Both the position numbers and the translations under genes were made by a program. Positions 1 to 9,963 of a stretch of DNA of 48,851 bases are shown here, piece by piece. How positions within the stretch are numbered: position 1 is the stretch's first letter; each line of letters starts with the position of its first letter. The stretch spans positions 1 through 48,851 of the forward strand of contig JAGWNX010000021.1 of the NCBI GenBank assembly GCA_028872955.1, in the 5' to 3' direction. Source of the DNA: Acidobacteriota bacterium (GTDB lineage: Bacteria; Acidobacteriota; Terriglobia; Terriglobales; Acidobacteriaceae). Below the pieces are notes generated by a model that searched no databases, was not told the DNA's origin, and saw only the letters and a program-made list of their open reading frames with translations.

Positions 1-12
1 TCAGCTCCACCA
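1..12 (+). tRNA. 3' end of a probable tRNA-Ala (cut by window edge)
   Basis: The first 12 bases read TCAGCTCCACCA. This matches the acceptor 3' strand, discriminator and encoded CCA of bacterial tRNA-Ala, whose genes end in AGCTCCACCA. tRNA-Ala is a usual resident of the 16S-23S spacer, and 23S starts about 340 bases further on. Only the last 12 bases are visible, so the anticodon cannot be checked. The identity rests on the terminal sequence and the position. Confidence 0.6.
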
Positions 13-351
13 TAGATCTCTCGAAGAACTGCTGTCTGAGGTTGAATCACCAATATGTGGTGATTGAACCTTGAGCAGCGATGTTCAAGCGCGCTCCAGA
101 GTGCGTAAGCGACCGCCTAGCGGTAACGCTCATGGTTTTTTGACAACTGAATAGATTGGGTAAATATAACTACAAGGCTGAGCAATAGCCTGTCCGGTAG
201 TCTCGGATGGGATGTTGTCAATCAGTATTGAGTGTCTTTAGATATTTAGCGTTTCCAGCAGAAAGCGCAAGCTCGCTGCTGGAGATCGCAGGCGTATATA
301 GAACCTCGCTAGGTTGGGGTAGTCACCTGACTGCGTGCGAGTAAATTCTAT
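13..351 (+). other. 16S-23S internal transcribed spacer, tRNA-distal part
   Basis: This is non-coding spacer between the tRNA-Ala end and 23S. Around 134-150 it has a boxA-like antitermination segment (TTTTTTGACAACTG). From 143 to 353 it carries the left arm of the 23S precursor processing stem. A local hairpin pairs TCCAGCAG (254-261) with CTGCTGGA (276-283). The minus-strand reading frames here are shadows of structured RNA. Confidence 0.75.

Positions 352-353
<2 letters not shown>
143..353 (+). other. Left arm of the long 23S precursor processing stem
   Basis: Blocks of this segment are complementary, in order, to the sequence just after 23S. 143-160 pairs with 3371-3388 (18 perfect base pairs). 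165-179 pairs with 3348-3362 (one mismatch). 225-243 pairs with 3328-3346 (three G-U pairs). 329-335 pairs with 3312-3318. 339-353 pairs with 3295-3309 (15 perfect). Such stems are the known RNase III substrates that release pre-23S rRNA. The pairing is seen directly; the enzyme is inferred from general knowledge. Confidence 0.85.
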
Positions 354-3294
<2,941 letters not shown>

Positions 3295-3297
<3 letters not shown>

Positions 3298-3388
3298 TAG
3301 AATTTACTCTGCGCAGTCAAAGCGACTGTCTAGAGACATTCAATACAAGCCTAGTAGTTATAGGTAACACCCCAATCTATTCAGTTGT
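3295..3388 (+). other. Right arm of the 23S precursor processing stem
   Basis: This is the complement of the segment at 143-353, with blocks at 3295-3309, 3312-3318, 3328-3346, 3348-3362 and 3371-3388. It fills nearly all of the 23S-5S spacer, which therefore appears to serve mainly rRNA maturation. Confidence 0.85.
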
Positions 3389-3417
3389 GAAGGATCGCGT
3401 GAGCGACTTTCTAAACT

Positions 3418-3537
<120 letters not shown>

Positions 3538-3544
3538 AATATCG

Positions 3545-3576
3545 AAAGCCCCATCCCTTGTGGATGGGGCTTTTTA
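3545..3576 (+). terminator. Rho-independent terminator of the rRNA operon
   Basis: A 10-base-pair stem AGCCCCATCC / GGATGGGGCT encloses a CTTGT loop and is followed by a run of T (3571-3575). It sits eight bases after 5S. Confidence 0.93.
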
Positions 3577-3707
3577 CGTTTGTGCCTGGGCTTGCGCTAC
3601 TCAGGTTGTGATCCCTCGTTCAAATCCAATGCCCCTTCCGCTTCTTGCTTGGTCTATACTCTGGCCATCCCACACTGTCTCTGTGTTGGTCAGAGGTCTC
3701 TCATGAC

Positions 3708-4909
3708 ATGTTCACGTGGCATTGCTTTGCTTGCGCCATTCTTGTAGGCCCCATCGCCACTACGTCCGCCCAGCTGGCGTATGAGCCTGTCACCCCGTGC
3801 ACGTTGCTCAGAGCCGGTCGCGTGTTGGACGTCCACACAGGAAGTGAGGCGGCTGGGCAGACGGTCATTGTTGAAGGCGATCAAATTGTAGGTGTATTGC
3901 CAACTTCAGTCACGCCGGTGAAGCCGGGTGATCGCGTGCTCGATCTCACCGCGTACACGGTATTGCCGGGTCTCATTGATGTGCACACGCACCTCACCAT
4001 GGCCAACGACTTTGATCCCTTCTATGAAGTCACGATCACCCCGGCCAAGGAAGCCATCCTGGGTGTTGAGAACGCGAAGACCACGCTTGAAGCAGGCTTT
4101 ACCACCGTCCGGAATGTGGGAGCGAACGACTTTACCGACGTGGCGCTGCGGGACGAGATCAACGCGGGACATATACCAGGTCCGCATATGCAGGTCTCAG
4201 GACCGGAGCTCGGCATTACGGGCGGCGACATGGACGGGAATCTGCTGCCCTACACGTATCACTACCAGGCAGAGGGTGTCGCCAACGGCATCCCCGCCGC
4301 GCACGCCCATGGGGCGCAGGCCATCCTATGGGCCTTCGAGGCTGGCGTAGACTCCATCGAACACGGCAGCTATCTCGACCAGGCCGGCATCGACATGATG
4401 CTCAAGCACGGCACCTACCTCGTCCCCACCGCCTACCTTATCGACTGGGTACAGCAGTACTGCAACCTGCCCGCGCTCTACCGCAAAAGATGAAGGACGT
4501 CTCCGCCGTCGAGAAGCAGAACGCCATCCGCGCCATCAGGGCCGGCGTGAAGATCGCCTGCGGAACCGATGCTGCTGTCTCCCCCCATGGCCTCAATGCA
4601 CACGAATTGTAAGTCTACGAGAGCCAGTTCGGCATGAGCCCGCTTGCCGCCATCCAGACCGCGACACTCAACGCTGCCGACCTCATGGGCTGGACCTCGC
4701 ACACCGGCTCACTCGACTCCGGCAAGTGGGCGGACGTCATCGCTGTCTCCGGCGATCCGCTCCAGGACATCAAACTCCTGCAGCACGTCGCCTTCGTCAT
4801 GAAGTCCGGCGTCATCTACAAAGACGAAGCCCAGCCCGCCGCCGTTGACCGCCTCACCGCCGCAGTCACCACTACACACGACGGGCACTTCTCGCAGAAC
4901 AGCTCCTAA
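3708..4909 (+). pseudogene. Decayed secreted amidohydrolase (imidazolonepropionase/prolidase-like)
   Basis: The ruins of a metal-dependent amidohydrolase. The ATG at 3708 begins a signal-peptide-like segment. The N-terminal part keeps the first metal motif (GLIDVHTHLTM). The 3' part keeps IEHGSYLD, CGTDAAVSPHG and the closing GKWADVIAVSGDP segment. Three lesions are visible. About 60 residues normally found between the ITGG region and AHAHGA are missing, and these include the family's metal-bridging lysine. A one-base frameshift lies near 4485-4493. An in-frame TAA sits at 4610-4612, where the family has an alanine-type residue (HE[F/L]-A-VY). The protein cannot be functional as written. The closest families are the Xaa-Pro dipeptidase/imidazolonepropionase-like amidohydrolases; the original substrate is unknown. 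Confidence 0.85.
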
Positions 4910-5061
4910 GTGTTCTCAACATCTATCCAGGCCGCTGCAGCTCTCCTTGCCCACTGCATCGCTGCACGCCGTGAAGCGATGGTGGGCAGGTGAGTGGCGG
5001 CGCGGCTTAAGGTTCGGTCGGCGAATGCGTCCAGGGCAATTTCAATCAGGCATACGCAATT
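4910..5061. other. Intergenic debris with one stem-loop
   Basis: No gene is seen here. A hairpin at 4949-4987 pairs GCCCAC with GTGGGC and CATCGCT with AGCGATG, with a two-base bulge. It resembles the other palindromic repeats of this window. It could act as a terminator-like structure or be a repeat remnant. Confidence 0.4.
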
Positions 5062-5161
5062 CAATGAGCGGCAATGGCAGCAAGCCCACCTTAGGCGCGA
5101 TACTGCCGCGCCGAAGATGGGGAACCCCAGCCTCGGGCGGGTTATAAATATGGGCCACCCG
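5062..5161. repeat. Dispersed direct repeat, copy 1
   Basis: This copy is nearly identical to 5989-6063. It shares the start CAATGAGC, then TGGCAGCAAGCCCACCTTAG, a CGCGATAC-GCCGCGCCGAAGAT block, and the end AAATATGGGCCACCCG. It carries about 25 extra bases, rich in GGGG/CCCC, between the CCGAAGAT block and the final TAAATATGGG block. The IS3-family remnant begins directly after its end. Confidence 0.8.
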
Positions 5162-5162
5162 G

Positions 5163-5420
5163 CAGTTAGTAGCTGCGCTTACCCTCGACAAGACGATGTT
5201 GCAGGATGTGCTGCGAAAAAAGTTGTAAAGCCTTCGCGGCGGCGGCCACTAGTACAGTATCTGGAACAGAGCTATCAGGTGAGTGAGCGGCACGCCTGCT
5301 CTGTTCTGGCACTGGCACGCGCGACGCATCGTTAGGAGGGCCATGCCGAACAGTGGATCGAGTTGCGTATGCGCATCCGGGAGATTGGCGCGACCGGAGT
5401 TGGCCATTCGCTTTTAGGTC
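5163..5420 (+). pseudogene. IS3-family (IS407-like) transposase remnant, OrfA tail and OrfB head
   Basis: The OrfA frame ends ALTLDKTMLQDVLRKKL with a stop at 5226-5228. The OrfB frame then gives KPSRRRPLVQYL and the helix-turn-helix segment VSERHACSVLALARATHR, typical of the IS407 group. The two frames are joined by an A6G run (5216-5222), the classical -1 slippery heptamer A-AAA-AAG of IS3 elements. OrfB has an in-frame TAG at 5333-5335 where the family has tyrosine. It continues as EGHAEQWIELRMRIREIG and is cut off near 5420, where RHS sequence begins. No integrase core (DDE) remains and no terminal inverted repeats were found. It is dead and sits inside a mosaic of other debris. Confidence 0.8.
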
Positions 5421-5885
5421 ACCGGCGTCGTTGCGATAGGTCGCAACCAACATACCGTTGGCGTACACGTTGGTGTGCTGCCAGTTGCCGCCGCCGTCCA
5501 ACTCGGTCAGCTGCTCGCCCTGCAGCCCAACCACATACGTCGCCACCACAGCCGTGTTCGCCGGCAACGACTGCCCGCTGAACTGCGCGCATCCCAGCGT
5601 CGCCCCGCTGGCCACAACGCTCAGCTTCGCCACACGGTTGCCGTCCGCATCGTACACATACTGCGAGTAACTCCCCGTGCCGGGGTTGTACGACGCGCAC
5701 ACACGCCCTTCTGCGTCGTACGCCAACTGATTCACCCCGTCCGACGTCATGTTCCCTGCCGCATCATACGACACATTCTGCAACGTACCGCCCGAGACCA
5801 CGCTCCCCGTGTACCCGCACGCCGTCGCGTTCCCCGTGCCCACAATCTGGTTGCAGTTGTTATACACCGCCGTCTGGCTCACCAC
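5420..5885 (-). pseudogene. RHS/YD-repeat protein fragment
   Basis: The translated minus strand contains YD repeats (YDAAGNMTSDG, YDAEGRVCA, YVYDADGNRVAKL) and then GLQGEQLTELDGGGNWQHTNVYANG. That is the end of an RHS core, just before the position where intact proteins have the DWLGTKR-type closing motif. Homology stops at 5420 in the middle of the protein (RNDAGDLKANG) and begins abruptly near 5885. What remains is therefore an internal 155-residue slice without start, shell N-terminus or toxin tip. RHS proteins are secreted or surface shells that carry polymorphic toxins. The slice is flanked by the direct repeats at 5062-5161 and 5989-6063. Confidence 0.8.
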
Positions 5886-5988
5886 ACCACTGCGAGTGCC
5901 TCATCCTTTGCGCTTTTGCTAAGGATGGAAAGGTATACGGCTCCCACCGCGATGCTCTTCCTTACGACCCTATTCGATGCACGTTACA

Positions 5989-6063
5989 CAATGAGCTCTG
6001 GTGGCAGCAAGCCCACCTTAGACGCGATACGGCCGCGCCGAAGATAGTAAATATGGGCCACCC
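5989..6063. repeat. Dispersed direct repeat, copy 2
   Basis: The second copy of the element at 5062-5161 has the same orientation and lacks the roughly 25-base internal segment. Together the copies bracket about 830 bases of IS and RHS debris. The shared GGGCCACCC end also recurs near 6748-6757. Confidence 0.8.
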
Positions 6064-6139
6064 GTCGTGTCCGAACTATTGCGATGCCAATCTAGGTCCT
6101 CGCTCTCCGGTCTATGAGTAGTTCTCCGATAGGTGCCGG

Positions 6140-6475
6140 CTAATCGTTTGCCTTGGTTCTTATACGTCGAAACCCATTGGCAGCGACTCTGATTCCAGCG
6201 AAAAAAAACACGACTGTTAGAATAAGCTCGAAAACATAGTGCTGCTTCGTTGCTGTCGAGGCGCTAGCAATACCACATGCGATTAGCAAACATCCTATAG
6301 CAACCGAGCCTGCACGCTGAACACGAGTAGGGTTCTTTCTTCCATTCCACAAAGCGTCATCAACGCTTCTATTGTTGCGCAGGATATCTGGGATCAGAAT
6401 ATTCTTCTGACTAGCGGACAAATCTCTGAACAGATGCGCTTTTCGTCTGTCTTTACTTTCTTTCAATTCATGCAC
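6140..6475 (-). CDS. Hypothetical small protein with two membrane segments
   Basis: 111 residues from a GTG at 6475, with a weak TAAGGT ribosome site upstream. The N-terminal half is charged and polar (SVDDALWNGRKNPTRVQRAG). Two hydrophobic segments follow, about residues 57-76 (SVAIGCLLIACG...) and 82-100 (YVFELILTVVFFFAG), and the tail is basic (FRRIRTKAND). It is less GC-rich than its neighbours, which suggests transferred DNA. It lies ten bases after the reading frame at 6485-6712, so the two may form a pair. An immunity-protein role for a lost RHS toxin is possible but unsupported by any motif. I do not recognise a named family. Confidence 0.55.
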   Translation of the reverse strand: MHELKESKDRRKAHLFRDLSASQKNILIPDILRNNRSVDDALWNGRKNPTRVQRAGSVAIGCLLIACGIASASTATKQHYVFELILTVVFFFAGIRVAANGFRRIRTKAND

Positions 6476-6484
6476 CTAGTGACC

Positions 6485-6712
6485 TTACTGCAGACAGGCT
6501 CCTCGATCAATGACATATTGTGCAGCCATGCCAGCGGCGTTGAACTTACTGTCAGCATTAGCCGAACCCATCGGACCATAACCATTTCTTGAGTTTATAT
6601 TTGGCATGAAAATGTTACTTGCGCCGCCCGCATCGGTGCTTCCAGAAGGCGTTGAAGGCGCGTCAGCACGATGGACTCCCTTCACAGTATTCATAGCATC
6701 TCTAGTCTCCAT
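6485..6712 (-). CDS. Hypothetical short protein, possibly a remnant
   Basis: About 75 residues starting at METRDAMNTVKG. The longer frame up to 6772 runs into the repeated GGGCCACCC sequence, and a start at the next Met (6694) is also possible. The composition is rich in Gly, Ser and Asn, and it ends in AAQYVIDRGACLQ. No domain is recognised. It precedes the small membrane protein by ten bases on the same strand. It could be the orphaned C-terminal tip of an RHS-type protein or random coding in decayed DNA. Confidence 0.3.
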   Translation of the reverse strand: METRDAMNTVKGVHRADAPSTPSGSTDAGGASNIFMPNINSRNGYGPMGSANADSKFNAAGMAAQYVIDRGACLQ

Positions 6713-6795
6713 GACGGTCGCTGGGGCAACGTCACAAGCGAAGCGTTGGCGGGTGGCCCACCCTAGCGTCATTTTTCAAAACTAGCACAAACGTT

Positions 6796-6836
6796 GGGGT
6801 GCCCCATCCTTCGCGTGGTGTGCGAAGGGTGGGAGG
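6796..6836 (+). repeat. REP-like palindromic repeat, copy A
   Basis: GGGGTGCCCCATCC is followed by a stem CCATCCTTCGC / GCGAAGGGTGG and then GGGAGG. An inverted partner lies at 6961-7002. I recall this type of element as common between genes in Terriglobia genomes. Confidence 0.7.
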
Positions 6837-6960
6837 TAAATTGGTTGGTTCGCCTCGGACGCATGGGCCAGGGTGCGACCTCCTGCTCCGGTATCGGCGA
6901 GGATAGAGGACTTAGGTATCTCCAAGAGAATCAAAGTTGGACCACCCGCTCGATCTTGCC
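6837..6960. other. Spacer between two inverted palindromic repeats
   Basis: Nothing recognisable is present. The minus-strand frame through 6782-7021 reads repeat sequence and has no protein-like character. Together with the flanking repeats this makes a gene-free stretch of about 330 bases (6773-7105). Confidence 0.5.
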
Positions 6961-7002
6961 CCTCCCACCCTTGGCCAAAGACCGCCAGGGATGGGGCACC
7001 CG
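6961..7002 (-). repeat. REP-like palindromic repeat, copy B (inverted)
   Basis: Read on the minus strand it begins CGGGTGCCCCATCC, forms a CCTGGC / GCCAAGG-type hairpin and ends GGGTGGGAGG. This is the same design as 6796-6836, in the opposite direction. The pair could fold into a larger cruciform, as REP doublets do. Confidence 0.7.
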
Positions 7003-7105
7003 AGCTGTTGGGGTACGACAAGGACAGAAGGGTGTGTTACCCGCCGGTGCTCGCTGGTCCGCTGGATATGCTGTGGCGCGGACTGTATCGGCGCGTGCGG
7101 GTGGG

Positions 7106-8749
7106 TTAGTAGGCCTCGAGGTTCACGCCGTGGCTGGGGTGGGGGTGGGGTGGCGCGGGGCTTCGGGGGCTGGCGGGAGCTGGCGGCGGAGTGGGCGGTA
7201 GCGGGGCCACGGCGGCCCGGTCGAGGTGGATGGAGCCCTCGGTGGTGGTGAGGCGGATGCCGGGGCCGCCGGAGCCGACGGTTCCGTGGGCGGTGTTGCG
7301 TCCATCGTTCTCCAGCACGGAGATCTCCGCGCCGAGGTTGTTCTCGATGTCGCCGTCGCGGGTGTCGGCGTCAAGGGTGTAGGCGGCCTGCAGGGGCACG
7401 GTGAGGTTGATGTCGCCATGGCGGTTGGTGACGGTGACGTTGCCGAGCGGCGGGGCGAGGGTAAGGTCGATGTTGCCGTCGCTGTCGGTGACGTTGAGCT
7501 CGCCGCTGATCTGGTTGAGATGGAGGTTGCGGCTGCGGGTGGTGAGCGAGACGGGGCCGGCTGCGGAGTCGGCGGTGAGGTCGTCCTCGGCGTTGATCTC
7601 GACGCTGCCGGGGATGTGGGCGATCTGGAGGTCGGTACGGCTGGTGTGGAAGTGGACGGGGCCGAGGATGTGCTCGAGGTGGCTGGTGCCGAAGAGGTCG
7701 CCGTTGAAGGTGACGGGGCCGTTGATGTCCGAGAGGGTGAAGTCCTGGCCGTGGCCCTCGACGCTGAGCTGGCCGGTGACGTTGTGCGCGGAGAAGGACG
7801 AGCCGCCGTGGTTGATGTGGGCGGTGACGTTGCCGGTGATGGTGGAGAGGTCGAGATCGCCGTGGTTGGCGATGGCGTTGACGCTGGCCGTGAGCTGACT
7901 GATGCGCAGGTCGCCGTGGTTGGAGGACACGGTGACGGGGATGTTCTCGGGCAGGGAGACGACGAGATCGGCGTGAGCGCCGTCGATGCTGGGCAGGTCG
8001 ACGGTGAGGGTGTTGCCGGAGGTGGTGAAGTGTGGGGTCAGGCGAACGGCTTTGTCGTTGGCGTCACTGTCCGTTCGAGAGAAGACCTGCTTCTGCAGGG
8101 TGAGGTGCAGCTTGCCGTCGTTGGGCTGGGCTGCTCCGGCAAGCGTCACGTCGCCGCGCGGGTTGTTGAGGATGAGCTGAGTGCCGGGGGGCAGGGGCTG
8201 GTCCACGGTCTGGGTGCTCTCATGCTTGTCGCCCAAGAACTCGTCCATCTGCTCGGGATTGGGAAAGAGGTGGTGAAAGAAGGGGCGAGCACCGCCGAGG
8301 CCTTGTTGCGCGCCAACGCCGAGTGCGGCCAGCACCAGCAGCAGCAGCACGACGCCGGCACCGACTCCGCGCCGGTAGTAGGGCGGTTGATTGCGGCGGT
8401 GCATGGCCTGGTCAAAGGTCCACTCCAGCAGCAGCACCACTCCGGCGCCCACGATGAGCAGCGGCCACCAATGCCCGTACCAGGAGAAGAGAGTGTTAGG
8501 GCTAACGTGCCCGGTCTGCACCATCAGGAAGACGACGCCGATGGCGATGAGCAGGATAGGGCCGAGGATGGAGGTGCGCTTCATACCGCGCAACTGGGCC
8601 CGGTAGGCCAGGCGTTGGGCGCGTTGCGTCTCGCGCTGGGCGCGCGCCTGCTGCTTGAGTATGCGCCGCTGGTACTTCCAGTCGCTGCCAAAGGGAGGGC
8701 CGTACTGGCCTCCGTTGGATGGGGGATGCGGCGGAGGGGTGGAGGCCAT
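7106..8749 (-). CDS. Membrane-anchored DUF4097 (toastrack-like) protein with LiaI-type membrane region
   Basis: 547 residues. A proline-rich cytoplasmic head and an Arg/Gln-rich helix (about 25-55) come first. Two close membrane segments follow (about 58-76 and 93-110), as in LiaI/LiaF-type regions, then a third (about 128-148). The remaining 390 residues are a repetitive beta-solenoid with recurring N-H/R-GDL/I turns (NHGDLRI, NHGDLDL, NRHGDINL), the DUF4097 pattern. The tail is Pro-rich. It is the last gene of the sigma/anti-sigma operon. Its ribosome site AGGAG lies inside the stop region of the preceding gene, three bases away. Known relatives act in envelope-stress sensing (Lia-type systems); a role here as sensor or effector of the ECF factor is inferred. 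Confidence 0.85.
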   Translation of the reverse strand: MASTPPPHPPSNGGQYGPPFGSDWKYQRRILKQQARAQRETQRAQRLAYRAQLRGMKRTSILGPILLIAIGVVFLMVQTGHVSPNTLFSWYGHWWPLLIVGAGVVLLLEWTFDQAMHRRNQPPYYRRGVGAGVVLLLLVLAALGVGAQQGLGGARPFFHHLFPNPEQMDEFLGDKHESTQTVDQPLPPGTQLILNNPRGDVTLAGAAQPNDGKLHLTLQKQVFSRTDSDANDKAVRLTPHFTTSGNTLTVDLPSIDGAHADLVVSLPENIPVTVSSNHGDLRISQLTASVNAIANHGDLDLSTITGNVTAHINHGGSSFSAHNVTGQLSVEGHGQDFTLSDINGPVTFNGDLFGTSHLEHILGPVHFHTSRTDLQIAHIPGSVEINAEDDLTADSAAGPVSLTTRSRNLHLNQISGELNVTDSDGNIDLTLAPPLGNVTVTNRHGDINLTVPLQAAYTLDADTRDGDIENNLGAEISVLENDGRNTAHGTVGSGGPGIRLTTTEGSIHLDRAAVAPLPPTPPPAPASPRSPAPPHPHPSHGVNLEAY

Positions 8750-8751
8750 GG

Positions 8752-9963
8752 TTAGCTCCTTTCCTCGTCGTGAGGTTCGGCCGCGGGTGCCGGGGCAGGT
8801 GTGGGGGTTGGCGCGGGGGGCGGTGTCTGTGCCGGGGGCGCAGCATAGTTGGCTGCCATGGCCTGCGCGTAGATGGTTCGCTGCAGGATGGCCATCAGGC
8901 CAGCGGTAATGATGAACAGCGGCCAGCTACTCCCCCAGGAGAGGATGTGGAAGGTATCCAGCAGAAACATGACGCCGATCAGAATGATCCAGATGGCGCC
9001 GCGCAGTGCAGCCAGGACGCGCAGGCGGTACATGGGGGTGCCATCGTCGGCCAGGCCGAGGCCCGAGTCGCCCAGCCGATGCAGAAAGATCCAGATGCCA
9101 AGGCCAATGAGGAAGAACGGCAGCAGATAGTGGACGGGCAGCCCATGCAGGATGCCGATGTTGCCGAGCAGGAACAGGCAGCCGAGGCCGATGAGCCAGA
9201 TTGCTCCGGCAGGGAAGCTGCTGCGGGGTAGCACCAGCGCTGGGTCGGGCGGCGGTGTGGGCGCGCCGGTGGAGACGGGCTGATAGTCGGCAGAGGACGG
9301 TGGCGGCGCTGTGTAGCTGGACCACTCCCAGGTGGTGCCGTTGTAGGAGCTTGACTGCGTGTAGGGCTGCGGAGGAGCTCCCCAGGGCGCGGGGGGCGGC
9401 ACCGCCGGGCCGGGTGCGCTTTGCGGTGGAGCGGACGCAGGGGGCTCTGCCGGAGGGGTAGGCCACGACTTGCCAAAGCCGAGCCGCTCACCCAGGTCGT
9501 TGAGGCCAAAGGGGTTGGGCAGTGGAGAGCCGGCCAGCCTGGCGCGCGCCGTGTGGTTGGCCTCGATGGCCTGGTAGATGACCCATCCGAAGACAAAGAG
9601 CAGGAAGATGCCGTTCTTGTCCGCAAGGCTGACCAGCACCGCGAAGACAACCAGATGCACGATGCCTTTGGTGTACTGGCCGTTGTACATGGCACCGACA
9701 CCCGGAATGAGGCCGAGCAACGTAGCCAGACCGGGGCTGGGCATGCCGGGCTGCGACGGCGGCGGAATCACGCCATCCAGAGTCTGGTTGAGGGTGGCGG
9801 AGTGGAAGGGGTCGCGCGGCGGCAGGTTGCCCAGTCGAGCCGCGAGGCAGGGCTCACAGAAGATGGCCGAGCCTACGGCGCGGGTACACTCCGGGCAGAT
9901 CGGCTTGCCGCACTGCTGGCAGAATGCGGTACGTTCGCGGTCGGTATGGTTGGCGCAGGTCAT
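8752..9963 (-). CDS. B-box zinc-finger membrane protein
   Basis: 403 residues. The N-terminus carries a B-box-like zinc site with Cys3, His6, Cys15, Cys18, Cys23, Cys26, Cys36 and Cys39. Next come two membrane helices (about 75-110 and 117-135), a long Pro/Ala/Ser linker (about 150-250) and four more helices built like LiaI/LiaF modules (GAIWLIGLGCLFLLG, LLPFFLIGLGIWIF, LRGAIWIILIGVMFLL, SWPLFIITAGLMAI). The tail is Pro/Ala-rich. The ATG overlaps the stop of the anti-sigma gene (ATGA, 9960-9963), so translation is coupled. The zinc finger is expected on the cytoplasmic face. Its partner is unknown; the shared membrane module with the downstream DUF4097 protein suggests that the two interact. 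Confidence 0.85.
   Translation of the reverse strand: MTCANHTDRERTAFCQQCGKPICPECTRAVGSAIFCEPCLAARLGNLPPRDPFHSATLNQTLDGVIPPPSQPGMPSPGLATLLGLIPGVGAMYNGQYTKGIVHLVVFAVLVSLADKNGIFLLFVFGWVIYQAIEANHTARARLAGSPLPNPFGLNDLGERLGFGKSWPTPPAEPPASAPPQSAPGPAVPPPAPWGAPPQPYTQSSSYNGTTWEWSSYTAPPPSSADYQPVSTGAPTPPPDPALVLPRSSFPAGAIWLIGLGCLFLLGNIGILHGLPVHYLLPFFLIGLGIWIFLHRLGDSGLGLADDGTPMYRLRVLAALRGAIWIILIGVMFLLDTFHILSWGSSWPLFIITAGLMAILQRTIYAQAMAANYAAPPAQTPPPAPTPTPAPAPAAEPHDEERS

Noticed and set aside
6782-7021. Minus-strand frame of 79 residues
   Set aside because: It consists of the two palindromic repeats and the spacer between them.
7226-8755. Plus-strand open frame of 509 residues
   Set aside because: It is antisense to the DUF4097 gene. 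Its monotonous Val/Gly/Asp/Glu composition is the mirror of GC-rich codons.
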